The notes under the pieces are model-generated. The model made no database searches. It had not been told where the DNA came from and saw only the letters and a list, made by a program, of their open reading frames with translations. From the NCBI GenBank assembly GCA_036563805.1, contig DATCLS010000061.1:1-64000 (forward strand): a stretch of 64,000 nt of DNA, in the 5' to 3' direction. The translations under genes and the position numbers were made by a program. Positions 36,043 through 46,191 of the stretch are shown here, piece after piece (the stretch's first letter is position 1; each line of letters starts with the position of its first letter). This DNA is from DATCLS01 sp036563805 (GTDB lineage: Bacteria; Actinomycetota; Acidimicrobiia; Acidimicrobiales; VFJN01).

Positions 36043-36864
36043 ATGGACACGACCGATGACCTGACCATCGACCGGCTGTTCTCCGTGGAGGGCAAGGTCG
36101 TCTTGGTGACCGGCGGATCCCGGGGGATCGGCGAGATGATCGCCGCCGGGTTCCTGGCCAACGGCGCCAAGGTCTACATCTCGTCGCGCAAGGCCGAGGC
36201 GTGCGACGCCACCGCGGCGCGGCTGTCCGAGCGCTACGGCCAGCCGTGCGTCTCGCTGCCCAGCAACCTGGCCCGCCTCGACGGCGTCGACCAGCTGGTC
36301 ACGCGCCTGGGCGAGCACGAGTCGCGGCTCGACGTGCTGGTCAACAACGCCGGGGCGACGTGGGGGGCGCCGCTCGGCCAGTTCCCGGAGCTGGGCTGGG
36401 ACAAGGTGATGGACACCAACGTCAAGGGCGTCTTCTTCCTGACCCAGGCGCTGCTGCCGATGCTCGAAGCGGCGGCCACGGCCGAGGACCCGGCCCGGGT
36501 GATCAACATCGGGTCGGTCGACGGCATCAAGACGCCGGCGTTCGAGAACTTCTCCTACGGGCCGTCGAAGGCGGCGGTCCACGCCCTGACCCGCCAGCTG
36601 GCCGCTGCGCTGGTCGGGCGGAACATCCTGGTCAACGCGATCGCTCCGGGGCCGTTCCCCACGTGGATGCTCAGCGCCGGCGTCGGCGGGGGCGGCGACG
36701 TCGAGAACACCGACTGGGAGGCGCTGGGCCGCGGCGTGCCGCGGGGCCGGGTCGGCGGCCCGCAGGACATCGCCGGCCTCGCCCTCTTCCTCGCCTCCCG
36801 GGCCGGCGGCTACGTCGTCGGCGACGTCATCGCCTGCGATGGCGGCATCGTGGCCGCCCGCTGA
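36043..36864 (+). CDS. Short-chain dehydrogenase/reductase
   Basis: A classical SDR of 273 aa. VLVTGGSRGIGEMIAAGFL binds NAD(P), DVLVNNAGATWG is the NNAG motif, INIGSVDG carries the catalytic Ser and FSYGPSKAAVHAL the YxxxK; VNAIAPGPFPTWML and GDVIACDGGIVA complete the fold. It oxidises or reduces an alcohol/ketone. A CACAAT hexamer at 36030-36035 lies 7 nt before ATG 36043, suggesting a leaderless start there; ATG 36034 would add three residues. It is separated by 96 bp from the DUF1214 gene, so it probably has its own promoter. Confidence 0.9.
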   Translation: MDTTDDLTIDRLFSVEGKVVLVTGGSRGIGEMIAAGFLANGAKVYISSRKAEACDATAARLSERYGQPCVSLPSNLARLDGVDQLVTRLGEHESRLDVLVNNAGATWGAPLGQFPELGWDKVMDTNVKGVFFLTQALLPMLEAAATAEDPARVINIGSVDGIKTPAFENFSYGPSKAAVHALTRQLAAALVGRNILVNAIAPGPFPTWMLSAGVGGGGDVENTDWEALGRGVPRGRVGGPQDIAGLALFLASRAGGYVVGDVIACDGGIVAAR

Positions 36865-36869
36865 CGCGC

Positions 36870-37066
36870 CGGCGGGTGGGGCGGCGCGCCTCCGCGGAGC
36901 CGGCCGTCGATGGCGCCCGCGGGGTGGATCGGGAAGCCGGCGATGTCGATCGTGAGCTCGACCTCCAGGGTGCCGGTGGGGTTGGCGTAGCGGCCGGTGC
37001 CGCCCGTGACCGGGTGGTCGAGGTCGAGGTGCCAGAACCGCCGGTGAGTGACCGCCGGTGAGTGAC
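36870..37066 (-). pseudogene. Possible C-terminal gene remnant (GGTGRYANPTG protein)
   Basis: The minus strand reads RRFWHLDLDHPVTGGTGRYA, then NPTGTLEVELTIDIAGFPIH and PAGAIDGRLRGG, without an N-terminal start and running on into the SDR gene's 3' end. The GGTGRYANPTGTL phrase resembles secreted beta-barrel proteins of the allene-oxide-cyclase/dirigent type. It may be the tail of a lost gene. Coding status uncertain. Confidence 0.3.
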
Positions 37067-37072
37067 CGCCGG
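37038..37072. repeat. 14-bp tandem repeat, 2.5 copies
   Basis: CCGCCGGTGAGTGA occurs at 37038-37051 and 37052-37065, then its first 7 bases again. It lies between the possible gene remnant and the P-loop kinase-like gene and probably arose by slippage. Confidence 0.7.
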
Positions 37073-37099
37073 GCCGTCGGCGGGCGGCCGTCGGACCCG

Positions 37100-37639
37100 T
37101 CAGCGGACCTCGTGGGTCAGGCGGCCGGCGGCGCGGGCGGACTCGATCAGCGCGGCGACCGCCTCGGGCCCGCCGGGCGGGTCGCGGAGCACGTGGCGGT
37201 CGTCGACCTCGGCCACGGCGGCGGCGAACTCGGCGTGCATGTTGCGCGTCGCCGGCTCGTCGGTGAACTCGTGGCCGCGGCGGGTGGTCACCCGGCGGAC
37301 GCACTCCTCGACCGACGGGAGGATGATCACGTAGTCGAGCCGGTCGAGGCCGGTGGCCGCCGCGAAGGCCGGGAGGAACCACGGCCCGACGACACCGTCG
37401 TAGACGGTGGCGTAGCCGCCGGCCGCGAAGGCGCCGGCGGCGGCCGCCGACGCCACGGTCACCACCGTGTTCTGGTCGTGTGCCTCGGGGCGCCACGGCT
37501 CGACGGCGCCGCGGGCCAGGAAGGCGAAGAAGGCGTCGCCCTCGACGAGCACGCTGCGCTCGGCGGCGTCGGCGAGGAGACGGGCCACCGTCGACTTCCC
37601 GGCCCCGGGCGGCCCGGTAACGACCAGGAGCGAACCCAT
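37100..37639 (-). CDS. P-loop kinase-like AAA_33 protein
   Basis: 179 aa. Walker A GPPGAGKSTVARLLADAA at the N-terminus, an LVEGDAFFAFLARG segment (Asp after strand 2, as in shikimate/gluconate kinases and zeta-toxin-like kinases), DYVIILPSVEECVRRVTTRRGHEF with the lid Arg cluster, and a C-terminal helix. It probably phosphorylates a small metabolite; substrate unknown. ATG 37639 is preferred over an upstream start because it places MGSLLVVTG at the N-terminus. Confidence 0.75.
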   Translation of the reverse strand: MGSLLVVTGPPGAGKSTVARLLADAAERSVLVEGDAFFAFLARGAVEPWRPEAHDQNTVVTVASAAAAGAFAAGGYATVYDGVVGPWFLPAFAAATGLDRLDYVIILPSVEECVRRVTTRRGHEFTDEPATRNMHAEFAAAVAEVDDRHVLRDPPGGPEAVAALIESARAAGRLTHEVR

Positions 37640-37697
37640 GCGCGCCAGTGTGCCCACCGTCGCCCCACCCCCGGCGACCTCCGCTCAGGGCGCCGGG

Positions 37698-38174
37698 TCA
37701 GGGCGTCATGAGCTCCACGGCCTGGTGGAGCATCACCGGCACGGCCCGCTCGTGGGGGCCGGCCACGACGGCCCAGACGAGGCGGGCGAGCCGCCGGTCG
37801 TGGCGGACCGCCAGCGACAGCGACACCCGGCCCTCCGCCACCAGGCAGAGGGCCTGGGCGGTCAGGTACCACGACCCGGTCTCGAGGCGGACCCAGCCGT
37901 CGCCGCGGTCGGCGATCCGCCACCCCTGCACGTGGTCGGGCGAGCCCGGCGGCCCGAGCCGCAGGCCCAGGAGCCGCCAGAGCCGGTGGGCGTTGCGCCG
38001 GGCGGCCGGCGCCCGTTCGAGGATCGCTCGGGCCCACTCCTCGGGCGAGGCGTCGGTCGCCGCCGGCGCCTCGGCCGTGAACAGGTCGACGTGGTCGGCC
38101 TCGCCCAGGGTCGTGAGCGCCCCGACCGAGCCGGGGACCTCCTCGACCTTGACCACCCCCGGCACCCCGCCCAT
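37698..38174 (-). CDS. Conserved hypothetical protein (DUF2867-like)
   Basis: 158 aa, soluble. It begins VEEVPGSVGALTTLGEADHVD and has a C-terminal beta-rich part (GWRIADRGDGWVRLETGSWY, LTAQALCLVAEGRVSLSLAV, RLARLVWAVVAGPHERAVPV) that resembles DUF2867 proteins. Function unknown. Downstream of it lies the P-loop kinase-like gene in the same direction. Confidence 0.6.
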   Translation of the reverse strand: MGGVPGVVKVEEVPGSVGALTTLGEADHVDLFTAEAPAATDASPEEWARAILERAPAARRNAHRLWRLLGLRLGPPGSPDHVQGWRIADRGDGWVRLETGSWYLTAQALCLVAEGRVSLSLAVRHDRRLARLVWAVVAGPHERAVPVMLHQAVELMTP

Positions 38175-38289
38175 GCCCCCACCCTACGGTCCCGGCGCCG
38201 CCTGCGCCGCCCGTGCCGGGGGGGGTGCGCCCCCGGCTCACGGGCCGGCGGTGGCCCGCAGGACGCGCGAGGCGCCGACGGCGGAGGCG

Positions 38290-38595
38290 GGGGTGGGTTG
38301 GTGGGGCCGCGGCCATGATCCGGGCGGCCCGCTCGCCCACCGCCGGCGTCCCCTCGGCGTTGGGCAGGACGTAGAAGCGGCCGGGGACGATGGGGTCCAC
38401 GACCTGGTCCGCCACGGCTACGGCGCCCAACCCGGGGGCCGGGGACGATGGGGTCCACGACCTGGTCCGCCACGGCTACGGCGCCCAACCCGGGGGCCGC
38501 GGACGATGGCGTCCACGACCAGGTCCGCCACGGCTACGGCGCCCAACCCGGGGGCGGCCATCGACGCCGCCAGCTCGGCCCCGCCCGCCGGCGGG
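38290..38595 (-). pseudogene. SDR C-terminal remnant broken by tandem repeats
   Basis: On the minus strand VADQVVDPIVPGRFYVLPN followed by AEGTPAVGERAARIMAAAPP is the characteristic C-terminal tail of short-chain dehydrogenases (VAxxVxxAIxxxRFYVLP...RxxxI...P). AAPGLGAVAVADLVVDAIV upstream is the same strand in another frame. A 58-bp unit encoding VAVADQVVD is present three times, and each copy shifts the frame, so no intact gene exists. This debris fills the 427-bp gap between the DUF2867-like and MmcQ/YjbR-like genes. Confidence 0.6.
38381..38554. repeat. 58-bp tandem repeat, three copies
   Basis: Three consecutive near-identical 58-bp units start at 38381, 38439 and 38497, each with GTCCGCCACGGCTACGGCGC in its centre. 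They lie inside the SDR remnant. The unit is not a multiple of three. There are no spacers, so this is not a CRISPR. Confidence 0.9.
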
Positions 38596-38601
38596 CCGGG
38601 C

Positions 38602-38982
38602 TCAGGGGGTCCCGTCGAGGGCCTTGAGCATGCGCTTGAGGGCGACCTGGCGGTAGGAAGCGTCGGCCAGCTCGCGCACCTCGTCCCAGTCGACCGGGGC
38701 GGCGTCGAGGTCGAGCGCCAGCCAGCCGCTCGGGCCGAAGTAGGGCGGCGAGTAGAACCGCTCGTCCTCGAGCACGGCGGCCCGCTCATCGGGGTCCGGC
38801 TTGAAGACGATGCCCCACGGGCGCTCCTCGGTGCCGGAGAACACGCCGAAGATCCTCTTGCCGGCCCGGAACGTCGGCCGACCCCACGCCTCGACCTCCA
38901 CCGCCTCGGGGAAGGACAGGAACACCGCCCGCACCTCGGCCAGGTAGGGGTCGTCCTCCTGGTACATCCGGGGATGGCTCAT
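38602..38982 (-). CDS. MmcQ/YjbR-family protein
   Basis: 126 aa. FLSFPEAVEVEAWGRPTFRA at the N-terminus, then KRIFGVF, FKPDPDERAAVLEDERFYSP, GPSGWLALDLDAAPVDWDEV and YRQVALKRMLKAL are the usual blocks of this cyclic-fold family, sometimes called DNA-binding; the actual role is unknown. ATG 38982. It faces away from the alpha/beta hydrolase. Confidence 0.82.
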   Translation of the reverse strand: MSHPRMYQEDDPYLAEVRAVFLSFPEAVEVEAWGRPTFRAGKRIFGVFSGTEERPWGIVFKPDPDERAAVLEDERFYSPPYFGPSGWLALDLDAAPVDWDEVRELADASYRQVALKRMLKALDGTP

Positions 38983-39085
38983 GCCCGCAGGCTACGGAGC
39001 CGCCCGCCGGCCGTCCTGGAAGGATCGGACGAACGAGACCGGCCGACTGGGACCCCGATCCTGCCGCTGCCTAGATTCGCCGCCC

Positions 39086-39787
39086 GTGAGCGCGAACGGC
39101 GCGAACGGCGTCACGGCCGTGCTCGTCCACGGCGCGGGCCACACGGCGGCCGTGTGGCGGGAGACCCAGGCCGCCCTCCGTCACCCGTCCCTGGCCGTCG
39201 ATTTGCCGGGCCGCGGCGACCGGCCGGCCGACATCACGACGGTGACGGTGACCGAGGCGGCCGACGCCGTCGTCGCCGACGTCGAGGCCCACGTCGAGGG
39301 CGACGTCGTGCTCGTCGGCCACTCGGTGGCCGCCACCCTGCTGCCGGCGGCCGCCGCCCGGCTCGGCGCCCGCGTCCGGCACCTGGTGTTCGTCGCCGGC
39401 ATCGCCGCCCCCGACGGGGAGCCGCCCGTGGACGTCTTCCTGCCCGGCCGACGCGAGCAGGTCGACGCCCGCCTGGCCGAGCTGCGCGCCGAGCACGGCG
39501 GCCAGACGCTGGAGGCGGTCGGCGCCAAGGTCGGCCTGGCCATCGACTCGCTGAACCTGGCCAGCCAGCCGATGGCGTGGGCGGGCGTCCCGCCGGCGCT
39601 CCCCCGCACGTTCGTCCGCTGCCTGCAAGACCCCATCCAGCCCCGCGAGCTGCAGGACGCCTTCATCGCCCACTGCGGCGCCGGCACCGTCGTCGAGATC
39701 GACTCCGGCCACACGCCGGCGCTCGACGCCCCGACCGAGCTGGCGGCGCTGCTCGATGACATCCTCGCCGCCTCCGGGCGGCCCTGA
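39086..39787 (+). CDS. Alpha/beta hydrolase
   Basis: 233 aa. AVLVHGAGHTAAVWRE (HG oxyanion region), DLPGRGDRPAD, the nucleophile elbow VLVGHSVAA (GHSxA), and the catalytic His in EIDSGHTPALDAP. It likely hydrolyses an ester or amide; closest in look to salicylate-esterase-like hydrolases. GTG 39086 has TAGATT ending 8 nt upstream (39073-39078), consistent with leaderless transcription. Confidence 0.85.
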   Translation: MSANGANGVTAVLVHGAGHTAAVWRETQAALRHPSLAVDLPGRGDRPADITTVTVTEAADAVVADVEAHVEGDVVLVGHSVAATLLPAAAARLGARVRHLVFVAGIAAPDGEPPVDVFLPGRREQVDARLAELRAEHGGQTLEAVGAKVGLAIDSLNLASQPMAWAGVPPALPRTFVRCLQDPIQPRELQDAFIAHCGAGTVVEIDSGHTPALDAPTELAALLDDILAASGRP

Positions 39788-39837
39788 CGGGCCCGAACGG
39801 CGGGGGCCCACCGCCCCGGTCTCCGGCGTGCCCCGTA

Positions 39838-39864
39838 TGAGTGTGGACTCACTCAGAGTAGAGT
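39838..39864 (+). promoter_or_regulatory. TetR-type operator and promoter of exporter regulator
   Basis: TGAGTGTGGACTCACTCA (39838-39855) is an inverted repeat with 6-bp arms TGAGTG/CACTCA, a form common upstream of actinobacterial TetR-exporter genes. TAGAGT (39859-39864) is a -10-like hexamer ending 7 nt before GTG 39872, so the mRNA is likely leaderless and the operator overlaps the -35 to -10 region. This implies autorepression and control of the ABC exporter. Confidence 0.6.
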
Positions 39865-39871
39865 CGGGCCG

Positions 39872-40579
39872 GTGATCTCCGGGAAGGGCGAAGCCGAGGG
39901 CGAGCGCCAAGGCGAACGCGAGGGCGCGACGGGCCGGCGACGGCGTGCCGCGGCCCTGCCCCCGGCCGAGCGCCGCGCCGCCATCATCGAGGCCACCCTC
40001 CCCCTGCTGCTCGAGCATGGCCTGTCGGTGACCACCCGGCACATCGCCGAGGCGGCCGGCATCGCCGAGGGCACGATCTTCCGGGTCTTCCCCGACAAGG
40101 AGTCGCTCGTCCAGGCGACGGTCGACGCCGTCATCGACCCAACCCCCACCGAGCGGGCGATCGAGGCCATCGACCGCCACCAGCCGTTCGAGGACCAGCT
40201 GCGGGCGGCGGTGGCGGTGCTCCAGCGACGGGTGGCCGTGATCTGGCGGCTGTTCTCGGCCATCGGCGTGAAGCCGAGCCGCCCGCCGCAGCCCCCGCTC
40301 GCCTCGCCGGCGCTCACCGCCCTGCTCGCCGCCCACGCCAAGCAGATCCGGCTCGACCCGGCGGCCGCCGCTCGCTGCCTGCGGTCGCTCACGTTGGCGG
40401 CCAGCGCCCCGGCGCTGGCCGGCGAGCCGATGACCGCCGACGAGATCGTGGCGCTGTTCCTCGACGGCGTCCGCGCCCGCCCCGGCCCCGCCGGCCCAAC
40501 CGCACGCGCCGACCACGCCGCCGACCCGACCCCCGCCGACCAGGCCGAGGGCGCCGACCCGGCGCCCGCCACCCCCTGA
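39872..40579 (+). CDS. TetR-family regulator of the ABC exporter
   Basis: 235 aa. After a 30-residue Gly/Glu/Arg-rich N-terminus the HTH is RRAAIIEATLPLLLEHGLSV, TTRHIAEAAGIAEGTIFRVF and PDKESLVQATVDAV. The ligand domain follows, and the C-terminal 45 residues are Pro/Ala/Asp-rich. It is 33 bp upstream of and co-directional with the two exporter genes, so it most likely represses them until a toxic substrate binds. GTG start fits the leaderless promoter. Confidence 0.88.
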   Translation: MISGKGEAEGERQGEREGATGRRRRAAALPPAERRAAIIEATLPLLLEHGLSVTTRHIAEAAGIAEGTIFRVFPDKESLVQATVDAVIDPTPTERAIEAIDRHQPFEDQLRAAVAVLQRRVAVIWRLFSAIGVKPSRPPQPPLASPALTALLAAHAKQIRLDPAAAARCLRSLTLAASAPALAGEPMTADEIVALFLDGVRARPGPAGPTARADHAADPTPADQAEGADPAPATP

Positions 40580-40612
40580 CCCCACCCACGCGACCCCGCC
40601 GAGGCCCGCTCC

Positions 40613-42348
40613 GTGCTGATCCGACTCCTCCGCTCCCTCCTCCGTCCCTACCGGCACCTGCTGCTGCTCATCGTGCTGCTGCAGGCCGTGCAGGCGCTGG
40701 CGCTGCTGTACCTGCCGACGCTGAACGCCGACATCATCGACAACGGCGTGCTGACCGGCGACAACGGCTACATCCGCTCGACCGGGCTGCTCATGCTGGG
40801 TGTGACGGTTGTGCAGATCGTGTTCGCCGTCGCTGCCGTCTACGTCGGCGCGCGGGTGGCGATGAGCATCGGGCGCGATGTCCGTAGCCAGCTGTTCCAC
40901 CGGGTGACCGACTTCTCGGCCCGCGAGGTGGGCCTGTTCGGGGCGCCGTCGCTCATCACCCGGATCACCAACGACGTCCAGCAGGTGCAGATGCTGGTCG
41001 TCATGACCTGCACGCTGGCCATCGCCGCGCCGATCACCGTGGTGGGCGGCATCGTCATGGCGATGTACCAGGACATCGGGCTGTCCTGGCTGCTGGCGAT
41101 CAGCCTCCCCGCCCTGGCGCTCAGCGTGGGCTCGGTCGTGCGGCGGATGATCCCGACGTTCCGGCGCATGCAGGAGCGCATCGACGGCACCAACGGCGTG
41201 CTGCGCGAGCAGATCACCGGCGTGCGGGTGGTGCGGGCGTTCGCCCGCGAGCCCGACGAGGTGGCCCGGTTCGCCGCCGTCAACGACGACCTGACCGCCA
41301 CGTCGCTGGAGGCGGGGCGCCTGATGGCGCTGATGTTCCCGACCCTCATGTTCATCGTGAACGCGTCGAGCGTCGGCGTGATCTGGTTCGGGGCCAACCG
41401 CATCGACGGCGGCGACATGCAGGTCGGCTCGCTCGTCGCCTTCCTGACCTACTTCACGCTCATCCTCATGAACGTGATGATGGGGATGTTCGTGGCGATG
41501 ATGGCGCCGCGGGCGGCCGTCTGCGCCGAGCGCATCGTCGAGGTGCTCGACACCGAGCCGACGGTGGGCGCCCCGGCGAAGCCGGTGCCCGAGTCGGCGT
41601 TCGGCCGGGGCGGCTCGCTGGAGCTGCGCGAGGTCGGCTTCCGCTACCCGGGGGCCGAGGCGCCAGTGCTCGAGGGCATCTCGTTCTCGTCGCGACCGGG
41701 CCAGACCACGGCCATCGTGGGCAGCACCGGCGCCGGCAAGACGACGTTGATCAACCTCATGGCCCGGCTCGTCGACGTCACGTCCGGGGCCGTGCTGATC
41801 GACGGCGTCGACATCCGCGACATGGAGCCCGACGCCCTGTGGCAGCGCATCGGGCTCGTCCCCCAGAAGCCGTACCTGTTCTCGGGCACGGTGGCGAGCA
41901 ACCTGCGCTACGGCAAGCCCGACGCCACCGACGACGAGCTCTGGGAGGCGCTGCGCGTCGCCCAGGCCGCCGACTTCGTGGCGGCCATGCCCGGCGGCCT
42001 CGAGGCCCCCATCACCCAGGGCGGCACGAACGTGTCGGGCGGGCAACGCCAGCGCCTGGCCATCGCCCGGGCCTTGGTGAAGCGCCCGGAGATCTACCTG
42101 TTCGACGACTCGTTCTCGGCGCTCGACACCGCCACCGACGCCCGGCTGCGGGCGGCGCTGGCGCCGTACGTGGAGGGCGCCACGGTGGTCATCGTCGCCC
42201 AGCGGGTGTCGACGATCACGAGCGCCGACCAGATCCTCGTGCTCGAGGACGGGCGCACCTGCGGGCTCGGCACCCACGAGGAGCTGTTGGCCGGGTGCCC
42301 GACCTACGCCGAGATCGTCGAGTCGCAGGTCGGCCAGCAGGAGGCGGC

Positions 42349-42352
<4 letters not shown>
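40613..42352 (+). CDS. ABC exporter half-transporter with degenerate ATP site
   Basis: 579 aa: six membrane helices (residues about 20-310) then an ATPase domain. Walker A GSTGAGKTTL and signature NVSGGQRQR are normal, but Walker B reads YLFDDSFSALD, with Asp where the catalytic Glu is expected. This is the degenerate subunit pattern of heterodimeric exporters such as TM287/288 and BmrCD. It overlaps the next half-transporter by GTGA. Cargo unknown; drug or lipid efflux is likely given the TetR control. Confidence 0.9.
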
Positions 42353-44322
<1,970 letters not shown>

Positions 44323-44500
44323 CGGCCGTGGCGGGCGGCCGCTGAGGCTGGTGGGCCTGCTGGGCCCCCGGAGCCGGGACGTGCTGCACCGCCCCCGCCC
44401 CCCTGGGCCCGCCGTGGACGACGGACCACCGCACCGGCCGGCTGGCCGCCACCGTGGCCGGCCAGACAGCCTGGCCGGCGGCGCCGCGGGCGGCCGGCCG

Positions 44501-44845
44501 CTAGGAGCCCACGCCCCGCCGCTCCCGCTCCCGCTTGCCCCGGGCGATCTCGGTGCCGAGGGCGTCGAGGCGCTGGGTCCAGAAGGCGCGGAACCGGTCG
44601 AGCCACACGTCGACCGCCTGGAGCGGGGTCGGGTCGAGGGAGTACACGCGCCGCGGCCCGTCGACGCGGACGTGCACGAACCCGTTGGTGCGCAGCACGC
44701 CGAGGTGCTGGGAGACGGCGGGCTGCGAGATGCCGAACTCCGCGCGGACCACCTCGGCGATGGCGCCCGCGCTCCGCTCGCCCTCGGCGAGGAGCTCGAG
44801 CACCCGTCGCCGGACGGGGTCTCCCAGCACGTCGAACGCGTGCAT
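44501..44845 (-). CDS. ArsR-family transcriptional regulator
   Basis: 114 aa winged helix: FDVLGDPVRRRVLELLAEGE, AGAIAEVVRAEFGISQPAVS, QHLGVLRTNGFVHVRVDGPR and VYSLDPTPLQAVDVWLDRFR. No metal-binding Cys cluster, so it is probably of the SRPBCC-linked ArsR type. ATG 44845 overlaps the SRPBCC gene stop by one base (TGATG), so it is the second gene of that pair. The 178 bp between this gene and the exporter shows no gene. Confidence 0.9.
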   Translation of the reverse strand: MHAFDVLGDPVRRRVLELLAEGERSAGAIAEVVRAEFGISQPAVSQHLGVLRTNGFVHVRVDGPRRVYSLDPTPLQAVDVWLDRFRAFWTQRLDALGTEIARGKRERERRGVGS

Positions 44846-45630
44846 CAGCCGGCGGGCGCTCCCTCGCCGTCGCCTCTGCCGCCCCCGGCCGCCCCGGCCG
44901 CCCGATCGTCGCCGGACGCCCGGGCGGTCTCCGCCCCGTGGGCCTCCGCCGGCGCGCCCCCGTCGGCCTCCCCGCCGTGGGCGGCGGCGGGGTCGGCCCC
45001 GGTGTAGAACGCGGCCACCCGCTCGGCGCGTGCCCGGGCCTCGTACTCGGGGGTGCCGGCGGCGATGTCGGCCTCGCCCCAGCCGACGGCGCAGCGCCGG
45101 ATGAACTCGGCGGCGTCCCCGGCGGGCGCCTCCCACGGCTCGGTCCGCGCCGCCTCGCCCGTGCGCAGGTGCTCGTCGAGGCCGAGGAGGGCCAGGTCCC
45201 AGCCGACGCCCAGCGCGCCGGGGCCGAAGTCGCCCATCTGCGCGGCCATCGCCTCGATGTCGGCGACCAGGGCGACGTGCTCGAGCCGTAGGACAACGCC
45301 GTCGGCGCTTTCGCGCAGGCGCACGTCGACCCACGAGGTCTGCCCGGCGAACTCCCAGGTCAGGGCCAAGTGCTCGGGCGGGTCGCAGGCGGTGATGTCG
45401 CCGCTGGCGTTGCCCTCGATCTGAAAGCGACCGCCGAGGCGGAGCTCGCCCGAGACCGGCGCGAACCAGCGGGGGATGCGCTCGGCGCTGGTGATGGCGT
45501 CCCAGACGTCGGCCACGGTGGCGTCGTAGGCCCGCTCGGCCACGATCGCCCGGGCCGGCTGGCCGTCGTGGTCGCACGCCCGCACCTCGCGCCGCACCGC
45601 GCCGACCCTGTCGATGAGGTCTTGATTCAT
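44845..45630 (-). CDS. SRPBCC/AHSA1-family protein
   Basis: 261 aa. The START-like fold is shown by ARAIVAERAYDATVADVWDA, SAERIPRWFAPVSGELRLGG, GGRFQIEGNASGDITACDPP and LTWEF. The C-terminal third is Gly/Ala/Glu-rich low complexity after about 215. Partnered with ArsR downstream; these pairs are widespread, and the SRPBCC protein presumably binds a hydrophobic ligand. ATG 45630. Confidence 0.85.
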   Translation of the reverse strand: MNQDLIDRVGAVRREVRACDHDGQPARAIVAERAYDATVADVWDAITSAERIPRWFAPVSGELRLGGRFQIEGNASGDITACDPPEHLALTWEFAGQTSWVDVRLRESADGVVLRLEHVALVADIEAMAAQMGDFGPGALGVGWDLALLGLDEHLRTGEAARTEPWEAPAGDAAEFIRRCAVGWGEADIAAGTPEYEARARAERVAAFYTGADPAAAHGGEADGGAPAEAHGAETARASGDDRAAGAAGGGRGDGEGAPAG

Positions 45631-45636
45631 GGACTA

Positions 45637-45646
45637 CTTATATAAG
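45637..45646 (-). promoter_or_regulatory. Palindrome CTTATATAAG before SRPBCC-ArsR genes
   Basis: A perfect 10-bp palindrome 6 bp upstream of the SRPBCC start, in the only AT-rich patch of the region. ArsR regulators of SRPBCC pairs commonly bind such AT-rich palindromes near their own promoter, so autoregulation is likely. Confidence 0.5.
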
Positions 45647-45667
45647 CCTCTGCTCATACGGGCAACC

Positions 45668-46123
45668 TCAGCACCGCTGGCCCCGGGCCCGCAGGCCGTC
45701 GACCACGGCCGTGAGCAGCTCGGCCAGGCGCTCCTGGTCGTCGGGCGACAGGTCGTCGAACAGCTCGCCGATGGCCGCCAGCTTGGGCCCGATCGTCTCC
45801 TCTGCGACCGCCAAGCCCTTGGGCGTCGCCTCGACCAGCGTGACCCGCCGGTCGGACGGGTGCGGCGTCCGCCGCACCAGCCCCTCGCCCTCCAGCCCGT
45901 CGACCAGCGCGGTCACGTTGCGGGGCGTGAGGCCCAGCTCGTCGGCGATGGCCCGCATCATCTGCGGCCCCTGGCAGTGGAGCTGCTCGAGCAGCCGCAG
46001 GCCGGCGAAGTTGAACCCCTCGGCCGCCGGGCAGTCGGGCGCGGCCGACTCGGCCCAGCGCTGGAACGCGGACGCGAAGCGCGTGGCCACCTCGACCAGG
46101 TGCCGCCGCGCTTCGGAGTCCAT
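45668..46123 (-). CDS. MarR-family transcriptional regulator
   Basis: 151 aa. MRAIADELGLTPRNVTALVD and GLEGEGLVRRTPHPSDRRVT are the recognition helix and wing (DRR motif); flanking helices dimerise. Divergent from the YceI gene across 68 bp containing an inverted repeat, so it probably controls YceI and itself. ATG 46123. Confidence 0.9.
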   Translation of the reverse strand: MDSEARRHLVEVATRFASAFQRWAESAAPDCPAAEGFNFAGLRLLEQLHCQGPQMMRAIADELGLTPRNVTALVDGLEGEGLVRRTPHPSDRRVTLVEATPKGLAVAEETIGPKLAAIGELFDDLSPDDQERLAELLTAVVDGLRARGQRC

Positions 46124-46153
46124 GGCCCCATCCTACTGACACGAAATTGAGGG

Positions 46154-46180
46154 TTGTAATTGTTACTGAGGTGATTATAC
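46154..46180 (+). promoter_or_regulatory. MarR-type operator and yceI promoter
   Basis: TTGTAA at 46154-46159 and TTATAC at 46175-46180 may be -35/-10 elements (15-bp spacing). GTAATTGTTAC (46156-46166) is an inverted repeat with GTAA/TTAC arms, the kind of AT-rich site MarR proteins bind. It would regulate the divergent yceI and MarR genes. Confidence 0.45.
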
Positions 46181-46191
46181 CCTGCGCGACC

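Noticed and set aside
33880..36582. 900-codon minus-strand frame
   Set aside because: Antisense to the sulfotransferase, DUF1214 and SDR genes, which have clear motifs and codon bias.
38381..38554. Possible CRISPR array
   Set aside because: Units are contiguous without unique spacers, only three copies, and lie within an SDR remnant; no cas genes nearby.
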